A stretch of 64,000 bases of DNA from CALOCN01 sp942491735 (lineage in GTDB: Bacteria; Eisenbacteria; RBG-16-71-46; JABDJR01), in the NCBI GenBank assembly GCA_942491735.1, contig CALOCN010000008.1, positions 310,001 to 374,000 on the forward strand, read 5' to 3'. A program made the position numbers and the translations under genes. The notes under the pieces are model-generated. The model was given only the letters and a program-made list of their open reading frames with translations, searched no databases and was not told the DNA's origin. Of the stretch, positions 14,507 through 21,009 are shown one piece after another. Positions within the stretch are counted from its first letter, which is position 1; each line of letters opens with the position of its first letter.

Positions 14507-14956
14507 ATGCGGGGAAGCGTCCTCCTGATCACGGTTCTCTTGATCGTCATCTGGTCATGTGGCGATGGTGTTGTTGATCCGGGACGACACCAAGTGTCGC
14601 TGGAGTTTGCATCCGAGAGACTCTCCGTTCCCGGGTGGCCTGACTCCACAGCTTACGTTGCTCGTGTGGACGACGGTCGCGTTGAGTTCGTGGGATTCTA
14701 CGCCGCTTGTTGGTACTCAATGACCGGGCGGATTGTGAAGGCGGACGAAGCAAGCATCGTTGTTGATGCGGAAATTTCTCAGTTACCGGCGTCGGCGACC
14801 TGCTTAGTCCCCAATCACACGCGGTACCAAGGGGTGCTCAGTGGTCTAGCACCCGGGGATCATCGGATCATTCTGGAGCATGTGATCCGGCACTTCTACA
14901 CGGGCGAGTTGATGGGAACTGCGACCGTTCTAGATACCCTGATCACTGTTCCCTAG
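14507..14956 (+). CDS. Cassette lipoprotein of unknown function
   Basis: A 149-residue protein with a hydrophobic N-terminus ending in IWSC, a lipoprotein-type signal. The mature part is rich in beta-strand patterns, with two cysteines (AACWYS and ATCLVP) likely forming a disulfide, and ends ATVLDTLITVP. No family recognised. The spacing to the preceding attC (32 bp) and the following one (9 bp) shows a single-gene cassette. Confidence 0.65.
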   Translation: MRGSVLLITVLLIVIWSCGDGVVDPGRHQVSLEFASERLSVPGWPDSTAYVARVDDGRVEFVGFYAACWYSMTGRIVKADEASIVVDAEISQLPASATCLVPNHTRYQGVLSGLAPGDHRIILEHVIRHFYTGELMGTATVLDTLITVP

Positions 14957-14965
14957 ATCTGCACG

Positions 14966-15110
14966 GCCTAACTATTCGCCTCAGCTGACGGCTCTGCCCT
15001 GTCACGCCCCTGGCGGTGTGGGCGGGTGCTATGTTGGAGAATTCGAAGCGGGCCAGGATCGCGCCAGGCCAGCCCAGCCCAGCCCGCAGCTGAGCTTGAA
15101 AACGCTAAAC
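14966..15110 (+). other. attC site 16
   Basis: Cores GCCTAAC (14966-14972) and a degenerate GCTAAAC (15104-15110). The right arm is lengthened by a small tandem repeat, AGCCC (three copies), making this the longest site of the array at 145 bp. Confidence 0.82.
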
Positions 15111-15123
15111 AACCCGCAAGTAA

Positions 15124-15408
15124 TCAGGCGGCTATACGCTTAACTTTCAGCTTCTTCCTGTGCTGCTCCGCTCTCCAAAGGTCATACTGGAGCTGCTGGT
15201 TCAACCAGCTCTCAGCCGTGGTATCGAAGGCGATGGAGAGGCGAATGGCCATCTCCGGACTAATGCCAGCATGTCCGTTCAAGATACTCGAGAGCGTCTT
15301 TCGGCTGACCCCCAGGGCCTTAGCGGCCTTCGTGATCGTCAGCTCCAGGGGTTCCAGGCACAGTTCGCGCAGGATCTCGCCCGGGTGCGGTGGGTTATGC
15401 ATCTTCAT
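15124..15408 (-). CDS. higA: HigA antitoxin (reverse-oriented module)
   Basis: A 94-residue antitoxin from the ATG at 15408, with GGCAGGAAACG just upstream. HigA signature NPPHPGEILREL at residues 4-15, then an XRE-type helix-turn-helix (ITKAAKALGVSRKTLSSILNG) and the SWLNQQLQYDLWRA helix. It is encoded 11 nt after the toxin gene and cotranscribed with it from the promoter at 15709-15737. It runs against the direction of the array. Confidence 0.88.
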   Translation of the reverse strand: MKMHNPPHPGEILRELCLEPLELTITKAAKALGVSRKTLSSILNGHAGISPEMAIRLSIAFDTTAESWLNQQLQYDLWRAEQHRKKLKVKRIAA

Positions 15409-15419
15409 CGTTTCCTGCC

Positions 15420-15701
15420 TCAGTGATAGTCCAGGTAGTCGACCAGCTCGACATCGTTCCCGTTGAACCTGAACGTGACACGCCAGTTTCCGCTGACCTT
15501 CACCGCCCAGTGGCCCTTGAGTTTGCCCTTGAGGCGATGCAAGCCCAGCCCCGGGAGGTCCATATCTCGCGGCTCCCAAGCCGCGTTTAGCCGACCCAGT
15601 ATGAGCCGAAGCCGGTCCTTGTGCCTGGCCTGGATGCCCGAAGTGGACCCCTTCAGGAAGAAGCGCTCCAGTCCCTTGTGTCGGAACTTCAGGATGGCCA
15701 T
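15420..15701 (-). CDS. higB: HigB toxin (reverse-oriented module)
   Basis: A 93-residue HigB-family toxin: starts MAILKFRHKGLERFF, has the central WEPRDMDLPGLGLHRLKG segment typical of HigB, then the WRVTFRFNGNDVELVDYLDYH C-terminus carrying the catalytic-type basic and aromatic residues. The ATG sits 7 nt after the -10 box, so its message is predicted leaderless. Intact pair with higA downstream. It should cleave mRNA at the ribosome when free. Confidence 0.9.
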   Translation of the reverse strand: MAILKFRHKGLERFFLKGSTSGIQARHKDRLRLILGRLNAAWEPRDMDLPGLGLHRLKGKLKGHWAVKVSGNWRVTFRFNGNDVELVDYLDYH

Positions 15702-15708
15702 GGGTTGA

Positions 15709-15737
15709 ATTGTAACATGTAACGTAACGGGTTACAA
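15709..15737 (-). promoter_or_regulatory. Promoter and operator of the reverse HigBA module
   Basis: On the minus strand TTGTAA (15737-15732), a 17-bp spacer and TACAAT (15714-15709). The perfect inverted repeat TTGTAAC...GTTACAA overlaps both boxes, with further GTTAC/GTAAC repeats between them. The start ATG follows after 7 nt. The module thus supplies its own transcription although it faces the array. Confidence 0.8.
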
Positions 15738-15744
15738 TCGCTCG

Positions 15745-15812
15745 GTAGCTGGCGGCTCTGCCCTGTCACGCCCCTGGCGTTGGGGGCGGTGATGCATAGG
15801 GAATCCGAGCTC
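15745..15812 (+). other. attC site 17, left half only
   Basis: From GTAGCTGGCGGCTCTGCCCTG to about GGGAATCCGAGCTC the sequence matches the left half of the array consensus, then breaks. The 5' core is degenerate (GGTAGC) and no 3' core follows. Inactive remnant. Confidence 0.7.
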
Positions 15813-15869
15813 GAGCATCTGGATGCTGCCACCAGTCTGATCTCGGAAAATCGCGCCGTCCAGATGTGA

Positions 15870-15875
15870 GATAAT
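15870..15875 (+). promoter_or_regulatory. -10 box for the antitoxin at 15882
   Basis: GATAAT lies exactly 6 nt before the ATG. The -35 region is poor. An 8-bp inverted repeat, CATCTGGA / TCCAGATG (about 15817-15824 and 15859-15866), flanks the region and may be the operator. Confidence 0.5.
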
Positions 15876-15881
15876 CACTCC

Positions 15882-16097
15882 ATGAGCGATCCAGCCTTCG
15901 ATTTTCAGAAGCTGTCCCCGGAGGAGCGCCTTCAGCTGATTGAAGAGCTGTGGGACAGTTTATCGGACGAAGACGTTCCCCTCACGGACGCTCAGTGCGC
16001 CGAGCTCGATCGTCGCGTCGACTACCTCGAGAAGCACCCCGACCAGGTCATTCCCTGGGAAGAAGTCCAGCGCCGGCTTCAGAGGTGCCTGAAGTGA
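15882..16097 (+). CDS. Addiction-module antitoxin, TIGR02574-like
   Basis: A 71-residue acidic protein with LSPEERLQLIEELWDSLSD followed by a charged helix and VIPWEEVQRRLQ, the standard shape of the family. The stop overlaps a GTG (GTGA) that would start the ParE-type toxin: the first codons read VRLVPTPAA, as expected for such toxins, but after ~8 codons the sequence switches to a higB fragment. The antitoxin is intact, its toxin is not. Confidence 0.75.
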   Translation: MSDPAFDFQKLSPEERLQLIEELWDSLSDEDVPLTDAQCAELDRRVDYLEKHPDQVIPWEEVQRRLQRCLK

Positions 16098-16360
16098 GGC
16101 TGGTTCCAACACCCGCGGCCTCCGCGCTGCACGACAGTGCTGTCCATAGTCCGTTTGGCCCGTGGCTCAGAGAAAACTTGATCAACTCAACCGTGTTCGA
16201 GATGTGGAACAATTTGAGAGTCCCTCCCGGTAACCGTCTAGAGCGCTTTCGCGGTAGCCGTCGGGGCCAGTTTAGTAACCGGACCAATCAGCAGTACCGG
16301 ATATGGTTCATTCTGGAAAGACGACCATGCCTACAAAGTCGAGATCACGGACTACCACTA
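16094..16360 (+). pseudogene. Chimeric toxin remnant: ParE-like start fused to decayed higB
   Basis: The first ~25 bp look like the start of a ParE-type toxin. From about 16117 the sequence is a near-copy of the higB gene at 8858-9151 lacking its first ~75 bp. Compared with the intact gene there is an in-frame TAG (CAG to TAG after CCA), an extra T in GAACAATTTGAG and another single-base insertion near 16310. No toxin can be made. The downstream higA copy remains open. Confidence 0.8.
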
Positions 16361-16698
16361 TCGCGCGTCACGTAAGTCGTCGACTCCCGAGAAGGCGCCC
16401 TCCGACACATCCTGGCGAGATGCTGATGAAGGAGTTTCTGCGGCCTTTGGGCCTCACGCAGACGGAGTTCGCTCGGCGCTTGGGAGTCTCATATCCCCGC
16501 CTGAACGAAATCATTAAGGCCCGCCGTTCCGTGACTCCCGACACAGCGCTCTGCCTGGCTCAGGTCCTGGGAAGCTCGGCAGATTTCTGGCTGGGTCTTC
16601 AGCAGGATTGGGACTTGTGGCACGCCCTCCATGCTCCAGGGGCAGAGGAGATCTCGCGTCTCAAGCCACTATCCAAGCAAGACAAGGATGCCGCATAG
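16327..16698 (+). CDS. higA: HigA antitoxin without functional toxin
   Basis: A 123-residue protein nearly identical to the antitoxin at 9117-9488, with the same RPPTHPGEML motif, helix-turn-helix and FWLGLQQDWDLW helix. Differences are conservative, and there is no stop or frameshift, in contrast to the broken higB in front. It could still neutralise the toxin of the module at 8858 and bind its operator. The stop TAG overlaps the 5' core of attC site 18. No dedicated promoter is seen directly upstream. Confidence 0.85.
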   Translation: MPTKSRSRTTTIARHVSRRLPRRRPPTHPGEMLMKEFLRPLGLTQTEFARRLGVSYPRLNEIIKARRSVTPDTALCLAQVLGSSADFWLGLQQDWDLWHALHAPGAEEISRLKPLSKQDKDAA

Positions 16699-16830
16699 CT
16701 ATGCTCTGCAGTTGTCGGAACTCCCCTGTCACACCCTTGACTGTGGGGGCGAGGTGGTATATTGGGAATCCGAAGCGGGGCCAGGGCCGCGCCAGGTCAG
16801 CCCGCAGCTGAGCTTTACAAAACGTTATGT
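16693..16830 (+). other. attC site 18
   Basis: 5' core degenerate GCATAGC (16693-16699), 3' core GTTATGT (16824-16830). Interior close to consensus with an extra T and A near the right arm. Confidence 0.85.
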
Positions 16831-16854
16831 CGACTACAAAGGACCTTTGCCGAA

Positions 16855-17198
16855 GTGGGATTCAGCGAAATTGAGTTGAAGCGAATCGACAATACTGTCG
16901 GTGGCTTCTGCAAACGTCAGAACCGTCCAGAGCTTCATGACGAGTTGAGGCTGGAGTATGAAGTCTCCGCGCAGGACGTCATTCTGAAAGAGATACGGCC
17001 TTGTTGGGACGGGCGACCCGGGACCATGGAGAACCCTGTGGCAAAGATGAAATTCGTGCGGTCCCGCAATGTTTGGCGGCCTTTTTGGATGCGGGCAACT
17101 TGAAGTGGCATTCCTATGAACCGCTTCGTGAGAGCCGGGAGCTATCCTCGCTGATCGATGAAGTGGGGGCGGATCCGCACTGTTGCTTCTTCGGATAG
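16855..17198 (+). pseudogene. DUF3024 gene with a frameshift
   Basis: The translation GFSEIELKRIDNTVGGF..., a central ENPVAKMKFVRS and FWMRA, then after a one-base deletion near 17100 LKWHSYEPL ... DPHCCFFG in the next frame, matches the full length of DUF3024 proteins (about 110-115 residues). A single missing base (GCAACTTG for GCAAACTTG) would restore it. The best start is the GTG at 16855. Function of the family unknown. Confidence 0.8.
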
Positions 17199-17417
17199 AG
17201 GGCTTGGGCTCTCGGCTTGGAAAGTTCCCCAACGACGTCCTCAAGCGATATGAGAAGTGGAAGGACATTGTGCGGGTGCCTGGGCCGGAAGGCCTGCGCC
17301 CGATCAAGGGGTTTCACGACGAAGCCCTCCGTGGTGAGCGGAAGGGTCACAGATCGTCGCGGTTGGGGAGTGTTGGTGTTTCCTGGGTGGGATGTGGAGA
17401 GCGAGTCATCGGCGTAA
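17183..17417 (+). pseudogene. RelE-like toxin / XRE antitoxin cassette with internal deletion
   Basis: The first part encodes a RelE-type toxin segment (FPNDVLKRYEKWKDIV, then GLRPIKGFHDEALRG and HRSSRLG). At about 17366 it jumps, in another frame, to the last 16 codons of an XRE antitoxin (VLVFPGWDVES), the same C-terminus as at 12246-12291. The middle (toxin 3' end and antitoxin 5' part) is missing. The stop lies in the 5' core of attC site 19. Confidence 0.75.
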
Positions 17418-17544
17418 GCTGCGCTGCAGCTGACGGATCCGCCCTGCAACGCCCCTGGCTGTGGGGTGCGGTGGTATATTGGGAGTTCGAAGCTGGCCAG
17501 GGCCGCGCCAGGTCAGCCCGCAGCTGAGTTCACAAACCTTAGGC
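17412..17544 (+). other. attC site 19
   Basis: Cores GCGTAAG (17412-17418) and CTTAGGC (17538-17544), each one base off the consensus. Interior nearly standard. Confidence 0.85.
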
Positions 17545-17557
17545 GGCGAAACGAACC

Positions 17558-17842
17558 TTGATTATCGTCTCGGGCAGGATCTACGTGCGCCCAGGTTCTC
17601 GCGACGAGTTCTTACACCGCTCCGCTGAAGCAATCGTCCAGGCACGTGCCACGGCCGGGTGCCGCGACTTCGTCGTCGCAGCCGACCCTCTCGAACCCGA
17701 TCGCGTCAACGTCTACGAGGAGTGGGACTCCCAAGAGGCCCTCTCGACGTTTCGAGGCGAAGGCCCCAGCGACGATCTGTCTGCCCAAATTCTGCGAGCG
17801 GATGTGTCTGAGCGCGTCGTTCCATCGCCCGATTCTCGCTAG
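17558..17842 (+). CDS. ABM-domain (antibiotic biosynthesis monooxygenase-like) protein
   Basis: A 94-residue protein, starting at TTG, of the dimeric ferredoxin-like ABM family: IIVSGRIYVRPGSRDEF at the start, a GCRDFVVAADPLEPDRVNVYEEWDS centre (the VYEEW motif is the family's best mark) and an ALSTFRG helix. Such proteins include heme-degrading and quinol-oxidising enzymes but most are uncharacterised. It is a single-gene cassette. Its stop is followed after ~17 bp by a collapsed attC site. Confidence 0.78.
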   Translation: MIIVSGRIYVRPGSRDEFLHRSAEAIVQARATAGCRDFVVAADPLEPDRVNVYEEWDSQEALSTFRGEGPSDDLSAQILRADVSERVVPSPDSR

Positions 17843-17858
17843 GTGGCAGGGTTCGCCG

Positions 17859-17877
17859 CCCAACAAGGGGTTAGACA
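17859..17877 (+). other. attC site 20, collapsed to 19 bp
   Basis: GCCCAAC (17859-17865), five bases AAGGG, GTTAGAC (17871-17877). Same structure as at 14131-14149. Confidence 0.7.
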
Positions 17878-17917
17878 TCTTTGAATCTAGCCCTCGGTGA
17901 GGTGGTGAACTGTTGTC

Positions 17918-18142
17918 ATGACACGTGAAGAGATAGAAGCCCGAGCGCTGAGACTCAGTGCCAAAGAGCGTGCTCGGCTGGCGAGTAGGCTTCTGGAAAG
18001 CCTCGAGGTCCTGTCCGAGGAGGAGGGCGACGAGCTCTGGTCCGAGGAGGCCGCTCGCCGCGACGCTGGACTGGACAAGGACCCTTCTTCTCTCCGTCCG
18101 GCAGGCGAAGTCCATCGAGACGCTCGCTCCCGGCTCAAGTGA
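17918..18142 (+). CDS. Addiction-module antitoxin, TIGR02574-like
   Basis: A 74-residue acidic protein: ALRLSAKERARLASRLLESLE in the first half, LWSEEAARRDAGL in the middle and a VHRDARSRLK end, full length for the family. Its stop overlaps GTGAAGCG, which would be the toxin start (VKR...), but the sequence changes there into the right half of an attC site that also contains GAAGCGG. The toxin gene appears to have been deleted across this microhomology. Orphan antitoxin. Confidence 0.75.
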   Translation: MTREEIEARALRLSAKERARLASRLLESLEVLSEEEGDELWSEEAARRDAGLDKDPSSLRPAGEVHRDARSRLK

Positions 18143-18185
18143 AGCGGGCCAGGGCCGCCCGCAGCTGAGCTTACAAACGTTAGGT
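18140..18185 (+). other. attC site 21, right half only
   Basis: GAAGCGGGCCAGGGCCGCCC to the 3' core GTTAGGT (18179-18185). The left half, and with it the 5' core, is gone. Confidence 0.75.
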
Positions 18186-18249
18186 AGCATTCTGGCCGTT
18201 CGTCGCGGCCGGATCGATGTCACTGAGTGAGAATCCAGAGGCTAGATGC

Positions 18250-19164
18250 ATGTCGCAGGTGTTCCAGGAGCATCCCTACTTCCTTGCTGACGTCTTCACG
18301 GACCGAAGATTTGGCGGGAACCCGCTGGCGGTCTTCCCCTATGGTGATCGAATCCCTGCGGGGGACATGCCTCGTATCGCCGCTGAACTGAACCTCTCGG
18401 AGACGAGTTTCGTTCTCCCGCCATCGTCTCCCCTGGCGACACACCGGCTTCGTATTTTCACGCCGAGGATGGAGCTCCCGTTTGCAGGGCATCCGACTGT
18501 AGGGACGGCCTGTGTCCTCGCGCATGAAGGCCACGTCGATCTGATTGATGGGCGAGTGCGCGTAGTCTTCGAGGAGGGCGTCGGCAACGTTCCTGTGGAA
18601 GTCGAGCTTGGTGCGAGTGGCTACTCAGCTCGTTTCGCGATTGCACAGATGCCTCAGGCGGGTCCTGCTCCACCCTCTGTCGAATCAATCGCAGAGATGC
18701 TTGGTGTGACGCCAGATAACATAGCTGAGGGCGACGCCGCACCGAGGGCAGTTTCCTGCGGCGTCCCGTATCTATTCGTCGAGGTCTTGAGTTCAGACGT
18801 CCTTGCACGTGTCCGGATGAACGTTCCAGTGTGGGAGAGAGTCCTCAAGGACTACTGGGCCCCGCACGTCTATGTCATTGCTCGCTTGTCCGACTGCGTG
18901 GTCCGAGCCCGGATGTTCGCTCCGGCCATGGGAATCGTTGAGGACCCTGCGACAGGTGCCGCTGCCTCAGCGCTGGCCGGGTTTGTCGATCGGAGCACGT
19001 TCAGTGACGGGCATGCGTATTGGAAGATCGAGCAAGGTATTGAAATGGGCCGGCCGAGTCTAATTGAGGTGATGGTGCACAGGCGTGAAGGCAGGATCCA
19101 GGCAATCGACGTGGGAGGCCAGAGTGTGCTAATGGGCCGCGGCTTCCTTCTCGAAGGCGTCTGA
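18250..19164 (+). CDS. PhzF-family isomerase/epimerase-like protein
   Basis: A 304-residue protein with the two-fold diaminopimelate-epimerase-like fold of PhzF. Motifs: DVFTDRRFGGNPLAVF near residues 10-25, LSETSFV near 46 (Glu of the active site), MELPFAGHPTVGTA near 75, and in the second half EDPATGAAASAL near 235. The ATG at 18250 is preferred, with GAGG upstream, over the in-frame ATG at 18217. PhzF proteins isomerise small cyclic or amino-acid substrates; the substrate here is unknown. Cassette gene. Confidence 0.88.
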   Translation: MSQVFQEHPYFLADVFTDRRFGGNPLAVFPYGDRIPAGDMPRIAAELNLSETSFVLPPSSPLATHRLRIFTPRMELPFAGHPTVGTACVLAHEGHVDLIDGRVRVVFEEGVGNVPVEVELGASGYSARFAIAQMPQAGPAPPSVESIAEMLGVTPDNIAEGDAAPRAVSCGVPYLFVEVLSSDVLARVRMNVPVWERVLKDYWAPHVYVIARLSDCVVRARMFAPAMGIVEDPATGAAASALAGFVDRSTFSDGHAYWKIEQGIEMGRPSLIEVMVHRREGRIQAIDVGGQSVLMGRGFLLEGV

Positions 19165-19199
19165 CCGTGGCTTTGGTGTAGCTTGGTTGCTCACTGAAG

Positions 19200-19278
19200 A
19201 ACCGATAGTATAGTTGGAGTCCGTAGTGGGCCAGGGTCGCGCCAGGCCAGCCCGCAGCGGAGTTTACACACGCTATAC
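19200..19278 (+). other. attC site 22 (decayed left part)
   Basis: From about GATAGTATAGTTGGAGTCCG the right two thirds of a site are recognisable, ending in the degenerate 3' core GCTATAC (19272-19278). The left arm and 5' core are eroded. Confidence 0.65.
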
Positions 19279-19307
19279 GGTTCTCGTAGCGATCAGATGA
19301 GGCTCCC

Positions 19308-20249
19308 ATGAAGATGCTCGCATGCATTCTAACCACCCTGCTTGCTCTCTCGGCAACGGAAGCTGTGGCGCAACGCGGCCCCGTGATCGACGTCCACCTC
19401 CACTCCTTCACAGGGATGCCACCGGGGATGAGAGCCGATTGGGCTGACCGTGAGGACGCCCGAGCACTGACGGGTTCGGCCAGCGCAGAGGAACACATGC
19501 GGGCGACGCTCGCCGAGATGGACCGCTACAACGTCGTGCTCGCCGTCGTGAGCGGACCCGAGGCGTCACTCCGTGCATGGCACGAGGCGGCTCCGGGCCG
19601 GTTCATCGGTGGGGCGTTCCTCGGCGGCGACGGGCTCCCCGAGCACTCCGTCGATTCGTTGCAGGTGCTGGTCGAGGCGGGAACGGTGGGCGTCCTCGGC
19701 GAGCTCGCCCTGCAGTACCACGGGATCGCACCGGACGACCCGCGCCTCGCCCCCTACTACGACTACGTGGAGGCTTCCGGCGTCCCGGTCGCCCTCCACA
19801 CCGGGCTCGGGCCTCCCGGCGGTCCGCACTCGTTCGCCCCGGCCTTCCGGGTCACCCTGGGCCGCCCGGCCCTCTTCGAGCCTGTGATCGCTGCTCGTCC
19901 GGGCCTCCGGGCGTACCTCATGCATGCGGGGTGGCCCTACCTCGACGAGACGAAGGCGATGTTGTACATCTACCCTGACCTCTATGCCGACATCGGGGTG
20001 CTGGCATGGGGGCTGACGCGGGAGGCGTTCTACAGCGCACTCCGCGACCTGGTGGAAGCGGGTTTCGGGGACCGGCTCCTCTTCGGGTCGGACCAGATGT
20101 TCTGGCCGCGTGCGCTTGGGCTCGCCATCGAGACGGTAGAGGCAGCGCCGTTCCTCTCCGAGGAGCAGAAGCGGGCGATCCTCTACGACAACGCCGCTCG
20201 TTTCCTCAACCTGAGCGAGGAACAAATTGCGGCACATCATGGCCGCTGA
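19308..20249 (+). CDS. Secreted amidohydrolase (amidohydrolase 2 family)
   Basis: A 313-residue protein with a signal peptide (residues 1-21, ending ATEAVAQ). The motif VIDVHLHSF near residue 28 supplies the metal-binding HxH. ELALQYHGIAPDD near 135, VALHTGL near 160, LMHAGWPY near 208 and FGSDQMF near 265 (terminal Asp) complete the TIM-barrel amidohydrolase pattern. It hydrolyses an unknown amide or decarboxylates a ring acid in the periplasm. Its cassette lies between a decayed attC and a stretch without a recognisable site. Confidence 0.85.
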   Translation: MKMLACILTTLLALSATEAVAQRGPVIDVHLHSFTGMPPGMRADWADREDARALTGSASAEEHMRATLAEMDRYNVVLAVVSGPEASLRAWHEAAPGRFIGGAFLGGDGLPEHSVDSLQVLVEAGTVGVLGELALQYHGIAPDDPRLAPYYDYVEASGVPVALHTGLGPPGGPHSFAPAFRVTLGRPALFEPVIAARPGLRAYLMHAGWPYLDETKAMLYIYPDLYADIGVLAWGLTREAFYSALRDLVEAGFGDRLLFGSDQMFWPRALGLAIETVEAAPFLSEEQKRAILYDNAARFLNLSEEQIAAHHGR

Positions 20250-20399
20250 GCGGGAGCAGTAGAACCCGCGGCTCGCGCTGATGACGTGTGTTGATTGACA
20301 AACCTACACAGTCATTGATGATGGAGAAGTTGGAGATCTGCTTGGGAAGTTACTTGGCTCATAGTCATCTAACGTGAATGGCTTCACGCGGAGCGTGTC

Positions 20400-20945
20400 A
20401 TGGAACTACGGCTCTCAGCCGACTCCGATCTCCCGGCGATCTCAAGAATCCATCTGGACGCGTTCGGCCCGGCAGAAGGACGTGAGATCGCTGACCTCGT
20501 TGGTGCATTGCTTTCCGACGAGACGGCGGTGCCCTACCTGTCGATCGTGGCTGAATCGGGAGGCGAGTTGACGGGCCACGTTCTTTTCACCGCAGCCAGG
20601 CTTGACTCGTCCAGCGAGAGCCCAGTGGCAAGCATCCTGGCACCCCTTGGTGTCCTTCAGGCGTTTCAGCTGCAGGGGGTCGGCCGTCTTCTAGTCAGTC
20701 GGGGGCTCGAACTCCTGATCGACCGGGGCGTTGATCTCGTCTTCGTCTTGGGCCATCCGACCTACTATCAACGGTTCGGATTCGAGCCTGCCGGGCGTTT
20801 CGGGTTCGAGGCGCCGTACCCGATTCCCGAGAAGAACGCCGAAGCATGGATGGTGAAAGCGCTCACATCCGGGGCGCTAAGGCGATTCACGGGCACGGTC
20901 GAGTGCGCAGCGGTCTTGAACCGACCGGAACACTGGCGGGAATGA
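20400..20945 (+). CDS. GNAT N-acetyltransferase
   Basis: A 181-residue GNAT protein similar to YhbS-type acetyltransferases. LAPLGVLQAFQLQGVGRLLVSRGLELL (about residues 80-106) contains the Q-x-x-G-x-G/A acetyl-CoA loop, and VLGHPTYYQRFGFEPAG near residue 120 is the second signature. Acceptor unknown. Just after the stop there is GCTCAACAAGGCGCCGCAGCAGACG, which resembles the left end of the divergent attC site 10, suggesting a lost cassette boundary. Confidence 0.85.
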   Translation: MELRLSADSDLPAISRIHLDAFGPAEGREIADLVGALLSDETAVPYLSIVAESGGELTGHVLFTAARLDSSSESPVASILAPLGVLQAFQLQGVGRLLVSRGLELLIDRGVDLVFVLGHPTYYQRFGFEPAGRFGFEAPYPIPEKNAEAWMVKALTSGALRRFTGTVECAAVLNRPEHWRE

Positions 20946-21009
20946 AGTCGCTCAACAAGGCGCCGCAGCAGACGTGGCACGGCGCCAGAGCACAGAACGG
21001 GAGTGGAGC

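Noticed and set aside
20360..20400. Possible attC 5' core (ATCTAAC) before the GNAT gene
   Set aside because: No arms or 3' core follow within 150 bp; a chance match.
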